DNA from: Bidens hawaiensis
Lineage: Eukaryota; Streptophyta; Magnoliopsida; Asterales; Asteraceae
DNA length: 64,000 nucleotides
Assembly: GCA_021521415.1 (NCBI GenBank)
Contig: JAIQDT010000231.1
Span: 744,001-808,000 of the forward strand
Direction: 5' to 3'
Shown: piece by piece, positions 1 through 10,821 of the stretch
Layout: each line of letters begins with the position of its first letter
Numbering within the stretch: position 1 is the stretch's first letter
Program-made: the position numbers and the translations under genes
Notes under the pieces: generated by a model
Told to the model about the DNA's origin: nothing
The model's input: only the letters and a program-made list of their open reading frames with translations
Database searches by the model: none

Positions 1-826
1 GGTGCGTAAAAGTACAAGTGATACTAACTAAATCTACTCGATTTTATGTGAAAACTCCTTATGAGTTGTGCATGTCTCCATATATATCTTTCCGTATGAC
101 AGGCAGAAAAGCGATTACCCAGTCATACACGAGCCCGTGAGTGTTCTGATTCCCGTGAAGATAGCATGTCAAGAAACTGCAGTGATCCAGATTCGGAACT
201 TGCAGTTGTTTACTACTCTGAAGTTTGTGTAAATACTTAAAAAAAAATGTGTGTTATTGAGACATTCTAGAGTTCATAATGTTAAGACTTCTCAATCAAG
301 ATGTTAGAATGGGAACAGGAAGAAGAGTCTGAAGATCGAAGAGTAATTACTATTTAATCAGACACTACGGGTCGAGGTCAACTTGGGGTGACTTGGGGAA
401 AGCCAAATACGCTTTGAGAATAGATAGGAGGCATCATACTCTCTGAGTTGTTGCCCACTTAAGTTTTGAGCTTAATTGAACCTAACCCGTATCACAGAAA
501 CGATAAAAACCATTCTAAGTCATTTACCTGCTTACAACCTGTTTCTTTATGTCATAATACAGCTAAACACGGATCTGTGTGACAGTCACGTAATTAGTAT
601 GATTTCTGTTCGGATCTTTTCTAAAACATGGTAGTCCCTGTCGAGACTGAAATTTGATCCCGTGTACTTTAATTTTTAAAAGTTTTTTTTCTCTACTTAT
701 GTAGTTGTATGATTTTATACCTGGTTACTTGGTCTTGATCGTAGCATTTAACGCTTGAAAAGATGTTTTATAACTTAATTTCAAATTGTTCAAAGTATGG
801 GGTTAGTTTTGAAAATTTTAATATCA

Positions 827-906
827 GCGAAGTTATCCCTAACTTCGCCTACAATAGGCGAAGTTATCCATAACTTCGCCTGTATAATTTTGACACTATA
901 TAAAGG
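827..906 (+). promoter_or_regulatory. Spacer promoter-like module of A1: GCGAAGTT palindromes plus TATA box
   Basis: Two head-to-head pairs of GCGAAGTT/AACTTCGC at 827-889 form perfect short palindromes. They are followed at once by CTATATAAAGG (896-906), a good TATA box. A2 has the same order in its spacer (array, then CCTATATAAGG). The sequence is seen; promoter activity is inferred. Confidence 0.5.
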
Positions 907-1078
907 ATTTTAATAGTCAAACAGTTCATTATTTTCAAACCGGCGAACTTATCTTAAAAAACCCTAAGTGAACTTATCGATCTACTCATCTGTGTTTTCT
1001 TTTCAGTTCTAATCCGTGAATTAAAGGTGTGTAGGGCTGTAGTGTCATATTATCGCCATCTTTAATGTTAATCAAAGG

Positions 1079-2286
1079 TTGTTTCGACCCGATTCTATTC
1101 AGACCCATGCTATTCAACGCCTCGTTGCAGAGAATCAGATACAGTCGTCCCTGCTGATAGAACATGGCAAAATCATTGATGCTTTGAAGGAGTTCTTGGC
1201 ATCTCAGGGGGAGACGAGCTGTAAGGGCGATGAGCTGAGGACTAAGAAGCGAAATGACAGAGACGATGATCCCAATGCATCGAAAGGTGCAGGTGGAGAG
1301 TTGCCAAGAACTGATCAAGCTCTTGGGACTTCCACAACTCAGGGGGAGTCGACAAGTGCAGCTGGTTGTGATGATGTGGTGGTAGTGGACGTTGAGGAGA
1401 TGGATGATGAATTTGTAGGTGATGATGATGTATTACCGGTGGATGAGATAGAGAATATTGGTGCAGAGATTGTTATTGAAAATGATATAGAAGAGGGAGA
1501 GATAGTAGAGGAGAATGTGGAGCATGAGATTCCAGAAGTCGATAAGGCAGATATGAGTCAAGATATTGGAAATGATGAGACGGAATGGGAAGAGCAGCCA
1601 AGATGGAAAGAAGGCTATGCTCAATGGTCCCTACTATGTTTAAGAAGAGTTACAACGTTAGAGGCTATGCTGAATCGAGAAAGGGGATTATATGCTGGAT
1701 ATATGATGAGCAGTTGAGGCTCTTTGTAATTAAAAGATATGATGGCGTTCAGTACTTCAAAAGATTGTTGAGATCATTGAATACATTGCCAGAATGTGAA
1801 GTGAAAGACTTAGCCAGATTGGGGTTAATAAACAGAAGTGATGATAACATGGCTAGAGTCATTGGGAAGATTGTTTGGAAGGAAAGTATAAAAGAGAAGA
1901 AGTTCGAGCTGTTGAAACCACAAAAGGGAAAACTCATTGAAGACAAAGATAGAGGGATGAGAGCAGATGGCAAGCCTTGGATGATTATGAAGTATAAGCC
2001 GATCCGGTGTTTAAAAGAAGTGCCGATAAAACAAATGCCCAAGGATGTGCTGAAGGATCTGAAGTGGTGGTATGTAGATTGTGAAACAGCTGAAGCAGTA
2101 ATGGAGGACGAAGATGAACAAGAGCTGCTGAGAGTCTATGATCCGATGCATCTAGTGAACTTGTCGCAAGCTGATCTGCAGGTGCTGAATGAGAAGAAGA
2201 TATTTTATATTCCTGCTTGGAAAGACGAAGCGAAGAAATATCAAAGAATTGTATCAGTTTGTGTACGTGAAGGAGTTCATGCTTAA
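1079..2286 (+). pseudogene. ORF3 of A1, truncated and frameshifted
   Basis: Two overlapping reading frames (1079-1717 and 1585-2286) together match the C-terminal two thirds of the 622-residue A2 ORF at 6642-8510. The first frame gives the coiled-coil tail (about LIEHGKIIDALKEFLASQGE), the basic DELRTKKRND stretch and the acidic Asp/Glu-rich region. The second starts around MFKKSYNVRGYAE and runs to the common C-terminus (IFYIPAWKDEAKKYQR). The frame changes between 1620 and 1640, where A2 has about a dozen more bases encoding TKKPAIPK-like residues. The N-terminal part, including the conserved FW and MYPRFLQ blocks, is absent. A spacer sequence with an acceptor-like TTTTCTTTTCAG (about 995-1006) now sits directly upstream. 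The function of the intact protein is unknown. Confidence 0.8.
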
Positions 2287-2365
2287 AGATGAAGATACAA
2301 GATTGTTGAAGATTACAAGACACGTGTTTAAAGATAAAGATTGAATCTACTGCCAAGGGGGAGTC

Positions 2366-2776
2366 TGTTGGTACATGATGTCAGTAGTTCAGTATATAGT
2401 GTCTGTAATCGAGTCATTTGGATTTGTATTTTGTGTTAAGCGAAGTTAGCTAACAAGTTCGCTGATATAGGCGAACTTGTTAGATAAGCGAAGTTAGTGA
2501 CAACTTCGCCTGAACATGCCAGGCGAAGTTGTCGTGTTTATAAGGATTAGGTTACGGCTGAGTTTGTAATCGGTCGAGTCATTATTGTACGAGGTCCTGT
2601 AATCAGTGATTGATATCACGTGTTTCCAGTTACAATATACAACGTGTCTTTGCTTATTGTAACGTGTGTTCGATCGTGTTAACGTATATCGTCTTCTACG
2701 CTCGTAACGTCTTACGTAGGGATTCCGCACCTACGTAGAACGAGATATTCCGTGTAGATCCGGCTGGGAACCTACA
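2366..2776 (+). repeat. 3' LTR of A1 (411 bp)
   Basis: Runs from TGTTGGTACATG, directly after the polypurine tract, to GGGAACCTACA. It holds six GCGAAGTT/GCGAACTT-type octamers in palindromic order at about 2440-2533, TTTATAAG (2537-2544) as a TATA box, and a U5 stem-loop at 2713-2737. It is only partly similar to the A2 LTR, so A1 belongs to a different subfamily. Confidence 0.88.
2713..2737 (+). other. U5 stem-loop with GATTCCGCA loop (A1)
   Basis: Stem TACGTAGG / CCTACGTA (8 bp) encloses the 9-nt loop GATTCCGCA at 2721-2729. An outer CTCGT/ACGAG pair can extend it. It ends 39 nt before the LTR end. The same loop with other stem sequences occurs in A2 and in both LTRs of A3. Confidence 0.7.
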
Positions 2777-3478
2777 GTATGTGTATCTATATACATGCTA
2801 TGTGAATAGGCGTAGGAAATACTATGTGTAGAAAATACTAATTATTGTGTGTACATTGTGCAATCTTTGACTCTATGTAGAACCGTTGTGGACGGAAGAG
2901 GAGCCATAGTGGTTGATGTTACGAGGAACTGTTGTGGGCGGAAGGGGGGCCACAGTGGTTGATTAAACATGGAAAAATGGAAACACGCAATACGAACAAA
3001 CAGTCATGATTTTATTGTGATTTCGAACTCATATTATAAACTTACATGTGTGCTTATATACACACAAGGATGCGACTGTACTATATATACAAACGTAAAT
3101 ATATCTTTTTACATAAGCGCGTACATACAAAGTATGACTGTGTGGTACGCAGAACTGATTTCGTTAAAACTTATGCAACTCACCAACTATTTGTAGTTGA
3201 CCGTCTTTAAACATGATTTTTAGGTAATCAGAAAGGTGGAATAGATTGCTTATGTGTTTCGTGTTCGGATTGTGATCGATGCTATAGCATTCGAGCATGG
3301 AGAGAAGTAGTTAACGGACTAGTTTGATTGAATCACTTAGTTTCTAAAATATGTTATAACGATGCAATATATTGTAAATTAGTTAGTAATGTTTCTTTAT
3401 GAACAATGTATTTGATACCAGTTGTATCTGTTAAATTTCATTTTTACGCTTCCGGAAATCACTTAACGGGGTGTGAAA
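2777..3478 (+). repeat. Left LTR of G1, 3' part
   Basis: Matches 29115-29804 and the reverse complement of 37575-38330. It includes two copies of the motif around AACCGTTGTGGGCGGAAG (2883-2965) and the terminal GGGGTGTGA. The last bases are mutated (GTGTGAAA instead of GTGTGACA), so the exact end is approximate. Confidence 0.8.
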
Positions 3479-3483
3479 GAAGT

Positions 3484-3495
3484 TGGTATCAGAGC
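3484..3495 (+). other. Primer binding site of G1
   Basis: TGGTATCAGAGC, complementary to the 3' end of initiator methionine tRNA, lies a few bases after the LTR end. All LTR elements whose 5' end is visible here use this primer. Confidence 0.8.
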
Positions 3496-5363
3496 TATCG
3501 GTTATAAAGGATTACATTATCCCTTAGGATACCTATAATATAACCGTAGGCTCGATTATATCTGGGAAACTTAATAATGAGTAACGATAGATACTGATGG
3601 ATGCCGGAATGAACTCGTAGGGCAAGTGAGTTATTATGGTCCGGAACGTAGTTACAGACTTGATTGTACAAGGGAATTCGGGGAGAAATCGTGGAACATA
3701 CCGATAGGTAAAAATGGCAACATACGTGCATAAAGGTGATGTGGAGTATATATCTATGTGCATACGTTTTTATCTGAAACGAGGTATATGGATACCTGTA
3801 CGTACGGTACTACCGGTAATATTGAATCTCATCATAACGAATATTATATTCGGTTATAATCAGTATTAATTCTTATTCTAATTAAAATTATATCTTACCA
3901 AAATTAATATTATATTTTATTATAATTAATACTGTACCTACCCATAACAAATAATATATTTTATTTTGACCTAATTAATAATATCCTTTACGATGATCTA
4001 AGCTATCGAAAAACGTTATTATATAACTAACTATTACACCGAGAGATATCAAGATCGGGTGGTTTTATGATAGATAAAGAACCGGTGTTGCTTGTGAACG
4101 AGAATACGAGGATGCTTTAGCAAGTTTAAACTAAATCTGGTGATGTGACGGAACCACAAAGAAGCTTAATATACAAGGCCCGAGAACGAACCGGGGACGT
4201 GTGACCTATAGATAATAATTTCAAGGGATTAACATATAATACTTCTCATCTTGGATATAATCCTATCCTATACACTCGTTTTCAAACAGTAAACTAAACA
4301 GTTTTCCGTCCGTCTCTCCACTTTTGCTTTTCGAAAACAAACACTATTCCTAGGAAAGTATCTAGTGATGAGTCCGATTTATCAAATTATAAATATAATA
4401 ATTACTTTACTGAGTCCCCAATTCTACAAACAGACCGTGACTACCAGTACATATAATATACTAATGATATTTCAAAAAGAAATATTAATAATAATAATTT
4501 CCTTTACATATCACCATTCACCAGTATAACTTACTCTGATGAACCAACCTAACTAGCAAACTCTTCGAACCATCTATGAACGAGAACCTCCAACCTCTCC
4601 TGTATTTTTTCTATTCCAATTGGTTAATATAGGAGAGAAACCTCATGCTCACGAAGCAATGACGTGCCTGACTAGAATGGGACATACTTACCCCAACCCG
4701 TAAACTACCACTTTTAGTAGACCCATCATGTTTGTGTGTACCGAATGACCTGGTGAAAGAATATATTCTATAATTATATTTAACAACCTCTAAGGGTCTA
4801 GTGGAATATACAAGTGCATTCCTATGATAACACACTAATTAAACTCGTAATGAGTAAATGTCTACTTACGGAAGAGGCTGAACAAAAACAATTGCCCAAT
4901 GATGGGATCGTACCGGAATAATTGTCGGGCAAGTTGTAAACCGTTTATAATTGTTATAATGTATACATGGATAGATAAGGATAGTATGGCATTGTTGTGT
5001 ATAGAATCTTTTCGATACTCCATGCAAACATCTAATAGTGTGTGCTATGCTGATATGGAGGACAACTTTGACCTTCCGTTACAATACTGAACCTTACAGG
5101 GTTAAAATTTCTTGTCACTTGGTGGCAACTTTTGATATATACATACAAACAATGGCCTTTGTTAGGCTAAATTAATAAGCTATCCTTGATATATAAACAC
5201 ATGGACAGAGATGTGTAATACATATGCGCTATTTGAAATACCTGATTACTTGATAATGTGATTCCTTTTATGATAAGTGGTGTAGCGAACTATTATTAGT
5301 TACGGTATAATTGGTTATCATTATAGAATAGCCCCAGAGAAAACAAACATACTATTTGAGGTA
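3496..5363 (+). other. Non-coding leader of G1
   Basis: No supported gene. AT-rich sequence (about 3830-4020, TAATATTATATT-like) and decayed leader sequence between the PBS and the first recognisable gag residues. Short open frames here lack family resemblance. Confidence 0.5.
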
Positions 5364-6084
5364 GTGGTGGTCGAGATTATTACTCGGCAACTGCAGACAG
5401 TAACTCTGACAATAGCAGCACGATTCGCTGCTGATATTAACACGGCAATGAATACAAATCAAATGCCAAACACTAATACGGCCACGAATACTATCTCGCC
5501 GCCCAATACTAATACAGTTATAGATGTTGTACTTCCCACAAATACTAACATTGTCACGAATAATACTCCCCTAATGAACACTAAATGCCATTGGAAACGG
5601 AAATCTCCAACCGAACATGAATACTGGTCGTAACAACCGTGATCCTTCACGACGAGAATATTCGTTTAAACAATCTATGTCATACAAACTTGTAAATTTT
5701 AATGGTACTAAAAGATCAAATGGGATAGTAAAATGAATCTAAGTAATGGAACCTGTTATCTAAACCAGTAGCGCCCATCAAATTGTACCGTTGAGTATGT
5801 CACTTGTAAATTTCTTGACCACGCCCTTACGTGGTAGAAAAACGATGATACGAATTCGGGAACAAAAAGTAATCAACCATATGACTTGGACAAGACTTAA
5901 AACCCGTATATCAAAACATTTTTGTCCAAGGAATGAAACCTAAAAATTTAAACACGGACCCGAGAAATTGAAAATGAAAGGTGCGGACAAATTGGAATAC
6001 ACAAAATGTGTTAACGATCTGACTCGAATGGTGCCATGGTTAGTAGCCCATAAATAAGGACATTAGTAAGTCCAGTTAACCATG
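5364..6084 (+). pseudogene. Ty3/gypsy gag, N-terminal remnant of G1
   Basis: The open stretch 5364-5633 starts with an Ile/Gln/Ala-rich helix (ITRQLQTVTLTIAARFA) and then Asn/Thr repeats, as gypsy gag N-termini often do. Further on, in several frames and with stops, I can read counterparts of the gag core: SYKLVNFNGTK, a later FCPRNE-like stretch, and GADKLEYTKCVNDLTRMVPW before the A2 insertion. The last resembles the gag segment just after the PRNE motif. The remnant stops at the AAACC duplicated by A2 and resumes after 18566. Reading depends on eye alignment, so the details are uncertain. Confidence 0.6.
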
Positions 6085-6089
6085 AAACC

Positions 6090-6576
6090 TGTAGGCTCCT
6101 GGACGGATCGTACACGGGATGTCGCTATCTGCGCAGGTGCGGAATCCCTGCGTAGGTAGATACGAGTGCAGAATATGTATAAATCAAACACACGAGCAAT
6201 GAACGAACACGTTATATTGATAACCGAACCCGTGACTCGAGGTCACTATTACAGACTCTAAAACACGTAACTCACTGATACACGAAAATGAACTTGCTCT
6301 CTAAACGCTCAACTGATCAACCCTAAACTGTTACGGCTGAACAGTTTAAATAAGCACGACAACTTCGCCTCAGGCGAAGTTGTCTATAACTTCGCTTGTT
6401 CAACAAGTTCGCCCGAGCGAACTTGTTGACAACTTCGCTTGTTTGACAAGTTCGCCTAAGCGAACTTGTTGACAACTTCGCACATACAAAAACATAAACA
6501 TAATCATAAACATAATTACATTACAGACTCGATTAAAAATGGTAGACTATGAACTACTGACACACATGTACCAACA
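6090..6576 (-). repeat. 3' LTR of A2 (487 bp)
   Basis: On the minus strand it reads TGTTGGTACATG ... GAGCCTACA. Nine GCGAAGTT/GCGAACTT octamers lie at about 6358-6482, and the U5 stem-loop is at 6132-6152. It is identical to the right LTR except for three substitutions. Confidence 0.95.
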
Positions 6577-6590
6577 GACTCCCCCTTGGC
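6577..6590 (-). other. Polypurine tract of A2
   Basis: Minus-strand CCAAGGGGGAGTC abuts the TGTTGG of the 3' LTR. It is the expected primer for plus-strand DNA synthesis. The same tract occurs in A1 (2355-2365). Confidence 0.85.
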
Positions 6591-6641
6591 AGTAGCTTCA
6601 TATCTTGATCTTCACATCTTGAGTCTTGTAATCTTGCATCT

Positions 6642-8510
6642 CTACGCGTGCGCTCCCTCTCTAACACACACCGACACCACCCGTTGATATTTCCTAGCTT
6701 GATCCTTCCAAGCAGGAATGTAGAAGATCTTCTTCTCGTTGAGCACCTTCAGATCAGCCTGCGATAGATTAACAAGATGCATCGGGTCGTAAACCCTAAG
6801 CACTTCTTGTTCATCCTCATCTTCCATTACCGCCTCCGCTGTCTCACAATCCACGAACCACCATTTTTGATCTTTGAGCACGTCCTTGGGCATGAGCTTC
6901 ATCGGTACTTCTTTAAGGCACCGGATCGGTTTATACTTCATTATCATCCAAGGCTTTCCATCAGCTCTCAGACCTCTATCCTTGTCTTCGACAAGTTTCC
7001 CCTTTTGTGGTCTCATCAGCTCAAACTTCTTCTCCTTAATACACTCCTTCCACACGATCTTCCCAATGATTCTAGCCATGTTGTCTTCACTTCGGTTTAT
7101 CAATCCCAATCTGGCTAAATCTTTTACCTCACATTCAGGCAGTGTGTTTAAAGATCTCAACGTTCTCCTGAAGTACTGAATTCCATCGTATCTTTTGATC
7201 ACGAAGAGCCGCAGCTGCTCATCATATATCCAGCAGATAATACCTTTCTTTGCTTCTGCGTATCCCTTAATATTGTAACTCTTTTTGAACATTTTAGGGA
7301 TTGCCGGCTTCTTCGTCTTTATGAACCAGTGAGCACAACCTTCCTTCCAATTCGGTTGTTCCTCCCATTCAGTATCTTCCTCAACAGTCTTATCACCCAT
7401 CTCTGGCATCTCAAACTCCGGAATCTCGTGTCCAACGGAGTCATCTACAATTTCCCCTTCCTCTATCACATTCTCAACAGTAATTTGCTCACCGATCTTC
7501 TCAATCTCATCAACCGGCAGCACATCTTCTTCCAGCATAAAATCATCATCATCCTCATCCAACTCTTTCAATGCGTCGATTATGTCTTCGACATCATCAT
7601 CATCATCAACCGCCACCACCTCGTCACCAGCTGCACTTGTAGACTCCCCCTCAGCTGTGGAAGCCCCAAGAGCCTGAGAGGTTCTTGGCAGCTCACCACC
7701 TGCACCTTCCGGTGCATTGGGATCATCGTCTTGATCTTCTCTCCGTTTTGTCCTCAACTCATCTCCCCTACAAGTCTTCTCCCCCTGAGATGCCAAGAAT
7801 GCCTTGAAGGCATCTATTACTTTCCCGTGTTCAACCAGGAGGGAGGCTTGCAGTTGATTGGATTCCACTAGGCTTTGAATGGTCTTTGACTGTTCAGCAA
7901 CGATCCGCTCTAGCGATGCAATCCTTTCGGAGTCAGAAGTAGGCGTTGGAGTTGGCGGGACATCAGCAGCAGAAGTGACCGCAGGTGGTACACTTGGTAA
8001 CCCTGCAGTAGTAGTGACGGTCGACTCAACAAATCGTGCAACTACCACCGGTGGAGTAAGCGATTGGGGTGGTAGAGACACAACTGCTGGAGCCGACGTC
8101 TCGACGGCAGTAACCTGTGCTGTAGAAGGAATAAGAGACATACCAGACAAGGCAGGTGGAGCAAAACGTACCAGCCTTGAAGATTCTCCAGCTCTCGAAC
8201 CCATACCTGTCCGTTCTCTTCTTGAACGCCTGAGCACTAGTTGAACTGCTTCTTCTTCATCAACTTCCTCATCATCATCGTCAACAGTTCTCGGCCTCTT
8301 TCCAGTCGTTCTCTCCCGAGACACCATTAGTCGTCTCGCTTCAGCAAATGTTTCGTCAAGATCGGAGTCAGCTACCGAAGTAACTGCTCTAGTAACCTCC
8401 ATGACCTGAGAACCTGAGACATCCATATCAAACAATCCATGGCCGCCAAAAGCAGCATCAAGATCTACTTCTTCAGCAGTAGGCACAGCAGGAGTTGCAG
8501 CAGCTGGCAC
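6642..8510 (-). CDS. ORF3, distal part (622 aa, unknown function)
   Basis: Lies after pol, in the position of an env gene, but no signal peptide or hydrophobic membrane segment is visible. Order of features: Ala/Pro-rich start; acidic and basic patches (GKRPRTVDDDDEEVDEEE, then RRSRRERTG) around residues 70-105; a Pro/Thr/Val-rich linker; a heptad-like helix (SERIASLERIVAEQSKTIQS) near 190-240; basic DELRTKRRED; a long Asp/Glu tract; then a compact C-terminal region from MFKKSYNIKGYAE to the end. It is in the same frame as the upstream ORF at 8697-9449, and the gap 8511-8696 is open, so both were one ORF of about 931 codons (from 9434) cut by a single TGA. A1 carries a broken copy. The composition fits a nuclear or nucleic-acid-associated protein better than an envelope, but that is inference. 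Confidence 0.75.
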   Translation of the reverse strand: MPAAATPAVPTAEEVDLDAAFGGHGLFDMDVSGSQVMEVTRAVTSVADSDLDETFAEARRLMVSRERTTGKRPRTVDDDDEEVDEEEAVQLVLRRSRRERTGMGSRAGESSRLVRFAPPALSGMSLIPSTAQVTAVETSAPAVVSLPPQSLTPPVVVARFVESTVTTTAGLPSVPPAVTSAADVPPTPTPTSDSERIASLERIVAEQSKTIQSLVESNQLQASLLVEHGKVIDAFKAFLASQGEKTCRGDELRTKRREDQDDDPNAPEGAGGELPRTSQALGASTAEGESTSAAGDEVVAVDDDDDVEDIIDALKELDEDDDDFMLEEDVLPVDEIEKIGEQITVENVIEEGEIVDDSVGHEIPEFEMPEMGDKTVEEDTEWEEQPNWKEGCAHWFIKTKKPAIPKMFKKSYNIKGYAEAKKGIICWIYDEQLRLFVIKRYDGIQYFRRTLRSLNTLPECEVKDLARLGLINRSEDNMARIIGKIVWKECIKEKKFELMRPQKGKLVEDKDRGLRADGKPWMIMKYKPIRCLKEVPMKLMPKDVLKDQKWWFVDCETAEAVMEDEDEQEVLRVYDPMHLVNLSQADLKVLNEKKIFYIPAWKDQARKYQRVVSVCVREGAHA

Positions 8511-8696
8511 AGCAGCAGAGGCAACAGTAGATACAACAGGCGCAGCTGGTACAGCATGGGGTGCTGCCGCCTGATGTGGCTGTGGGTCTCTGAACTCGTC
8601 CCCTCCTGCAGGAACATACCCCGGGTTGATAAGATACCCAAACAGTGGAGTATGCCTGGGACGCAGCTCAGGCTTGCTACGTGTGCTCGAAGTCCG

Positions 8697-9449
8697 TCAC
8701 TGAGCGAAGATACGTTTCGTCACACATTCGACGTATCTTATAGGGCGTCTCTGCGGTAGCGACGGAGCGACATGATTGAGGATCATCTGTAAGAACCGAG
8801 GATACATAATAAATCGCTCGCGCGCCACAGCCCTCCTCTGACGATCAATCTCGTAAAATATCAGCTGACTAAATGAGTATCGTCGGTTGTAGGTCAGGGC
8901 AATCATGGCAGACTGCATCGTCGCGCCCATCCCATCAGTTCCTGCCTTCCTCCCAGACATGCATACAATCAAGACATGCATTAGGAAGCGCCACTGATCT
9001 CGTAAAAAACCTTTCCTCCTCTGTGTGTCCCCCAACGGACCTGAATAACCCATCCTCAGGTACGCTCCATCACGAAAAGGAGCTACGAACTCCGTTGGGT
9101 CATCCCTTGTCTCTTCTCCAAACTGCAAAGCCAACCGTATATCTTCAGAAGAAAACTGTATATCATGACCATTTACGGTTGCTCGCATCACCGGGGGCTC
9201 AGGCCTGCAATCATAATATACCGTATGCCAAAAGTCTTCTATGTTAGGCAGTGAAATGGGCAAGGTATTTGTGATCGCATGAAAGATCCTTGAGCGCTGG
9301 AGAAACGTGATTATCTCCCTGTAGTCTTCCACACCTCTTGCGTCTGGATCTAACGTGATGTACTGGTTATGGGCCGGAAAGAACTGTCTTTGATCATCAC
9401 CGTCATCACCACCAACACCGCCAACAGCAGCCATATCTGCACAAAACAA
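8697..9449 (-). pseudogene. ORF3, proximal part, ended by one in-frame TGA (250 aa)
   Basis: The likely start is the ATG at 9434 (MAAVGGVGG), two bases after a strong 3' splice-site sequence; the upstream ATG at 9449 would lie in the intron side. Conserved blocks visible: IEDFWHTVYYD and VNGHDIQFSSEDIRLAL (about residues 70-120), then QWRFLMHVLIVCMSGRK and FIMYPRFLQMILN (about 165-235). The same blocks appear, broken, in B2 at 44525 and below, so the protein family is shared by two Copia families. From family knowledge, similar ORFs follow Copia pol in many Asteraceae genomes. The TGA at 8697-8699 stands where the frame otherwise runs on without interruption to 6642. No signal peptide is seen. 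Function unknown. Confidence 0.72.
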
Positions 9450-9455
9450 AACAAG
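9432..9455 (-). other. Predicted 3' splice site in front of ORF3 (A2)
   Basis: Minus strand reads TTTTGTTTTGTGCAG then ATATGGCTGCT: a U-rich tract, the plant consensus TGCAG (AG at 9438-9437) and the ORF3 ATG at 9434. B2 has the same arrangement at 44531. The donor was not identified. Confidence 0.55.
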
Positions 9456-9479
9456 TTAGACAACGTTTAAGCAACTCAC

Positions 9480-9745
9480 AAGTTCGCTTTGTACCACGAG
9501 CGAAGTTGTGATTAAACCTTTACAGGCGTACTTAAAGGTGAGGCGAAGTTGGGAACAACTTCGCTTCATCTGTAAGTTCGTCTAAAAACTGTTAAGTGAA
9601 TTGGTATAGGCGAAGTTGATGATAACTTCGCCTTATCACAACATCGCCTCAGGCGAACTTGAGTTCAAGGCGAAGTTACGTATAACTTCGCCACAGGCGA
9701 AATTAAGCGTCAGGCGAAGTTGCGGATAACTTCGCCTAAACCCTA
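9480..9745 (-). repeat. GCGAAGTT palindromic array in the ORF3 leader (A2)
   Basis: More than a dozen GCGAAGTT, AACTTCGC, GCGAACTT and AAGTTCGC octamers, many in head-to-head pairs with 4-8 bp loops such as GCGAAGTTacgtatAACTTCGC. They lie between the spacer TATA box and the ORF3 splice acceptor, just as another array lies between the LTR and gag. Confidence 0.85.
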
Positions 9746-10790
9746 ACTTCGCCTGAATCTGAAACGGCGACTGTTCAGATTCAAAGTCTCTAGATCCGAT
9801 GATTTCGGACGATTTGAAGATCCAGGAGTGAAGAACAACACATATTAATGGAATTAGGACGAAAAGTTCGTCCATGAACACGTATTACAAGGTTGAAAAA
9901 TTTGGTTTTGAAGGTCCGACGACCCGAGGTCTCGAACCGGGTAAAAACTATAAAGAACGAGTATGTTTGTGAAAGATATCGACACCACATACCGTCAATG
10001 AATAATAGAAACTGGAATCAAAGATCGAAATCGGAAGGCAATAAAATTCACCGGAAAACTGCTTAAGTTCGCCGGAGTTATCTGAGTAATTTCGCTGAAA
10101 GTTGAAATAATAACTTGTTCATTGTGTAAAAATCCTTATATAGGGCGAAGTTGGTTAAGGCGATGTTACGCTTAACTTCGCCTAGGCGAAGTTAAGCACA
10201 AGTTCGCCTAATTCAACAACTTCGCCCGAAATTTCAAAATTAAACCTTATTGTTTGAAGAATTTTGCAATTAACATTGGAAACTTCCAAAAAGAGTTAAA
10301 CAAATATGATCAAGTCTAAGTAACCAGATATAAAATAATACAAAAAATAGAAAAACTTATAAAAATTTAACGAAATAAGGGATCAAATTTCAGTCTTGGT
10401 AGGGATAGCTATGTTTTAGAAAAGATCCTAACAGGAATCATACTAACTACGTGACTGTCACATAGATCCGTGTTTAGCTGTATTATGACATATAGAGACA
10501 GGTTGTAAGCAGGTAATATACTTAAGATGGTTTTCATCGTTTCTGTGATACGAGTTATGTTCAATTAATCCTTAAAATTTAAGTGGGCAACAACTCAGAA
10601 ATATTGATGCCTCCTATCTATCCTCAAAGCGTATTTGGCTTTCCCCAAGTCACCCCGAATTGACTTCGACCCATAGTGTCTGATTAACTTGTATGTTTTC
10701 TTCTTCTGTTTCCCGTTCTTCATCTTACTCCAGAATTGAGAAGTCTTGATTGTTACAATGACTCATAAGTACTGAAAAATATACATGTAA

Positions 10791-10821
<31 letters not shown>

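Larger units (their letters stand above)
1..2776 (+). mobile_element. Copia element A1, 3' part only (window starts inside it)
   Basis: This is the 3' end of a GCGAAGTT-family Copia element on the plus strand. Bases 1-1070 match the pol-to-ORF3 spacer of A2 (about 11060 down to 9500, reverse complement). Then come a broken ORF3, a polypurine tract (AAGGGGGA, 2355-2362) and the 3' LTR ending in CCTACA. Relative to A2 the start of ORF3 is missing, so about 1.7 kb was deleted. The sequence after 2776 (GTATGTGTATC) continues a gypsy LTR that is intact at about 29115, so A1 was inserted into that LTR; GTATG is the probable right TSD. The 5' half and left TSD are outside the window. Confidence 0.85.

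Noticed and set aside
3495..5090. Short frames in the G1 leader
   Set aside because: None has a conserved motif, and the region lies between a gypsy PBS and gag remnants.
6777..8244. Plus-strand open frames opposite ORF3 of A2 (6777-7118, 6874-7179, 7329-7871, 7879-8244)
   Set aside because: They mirror the minus-strand ORF3, which has the family resemblance and the homologue in A1; the plus-strand frames show none.
8697..9449. ORF3 as a true retroviral-type envelope
   Set aside because: The position fits but no signal peptide, hydrophobic fusion segment or membrane anchor can be seen in A2 or B2.
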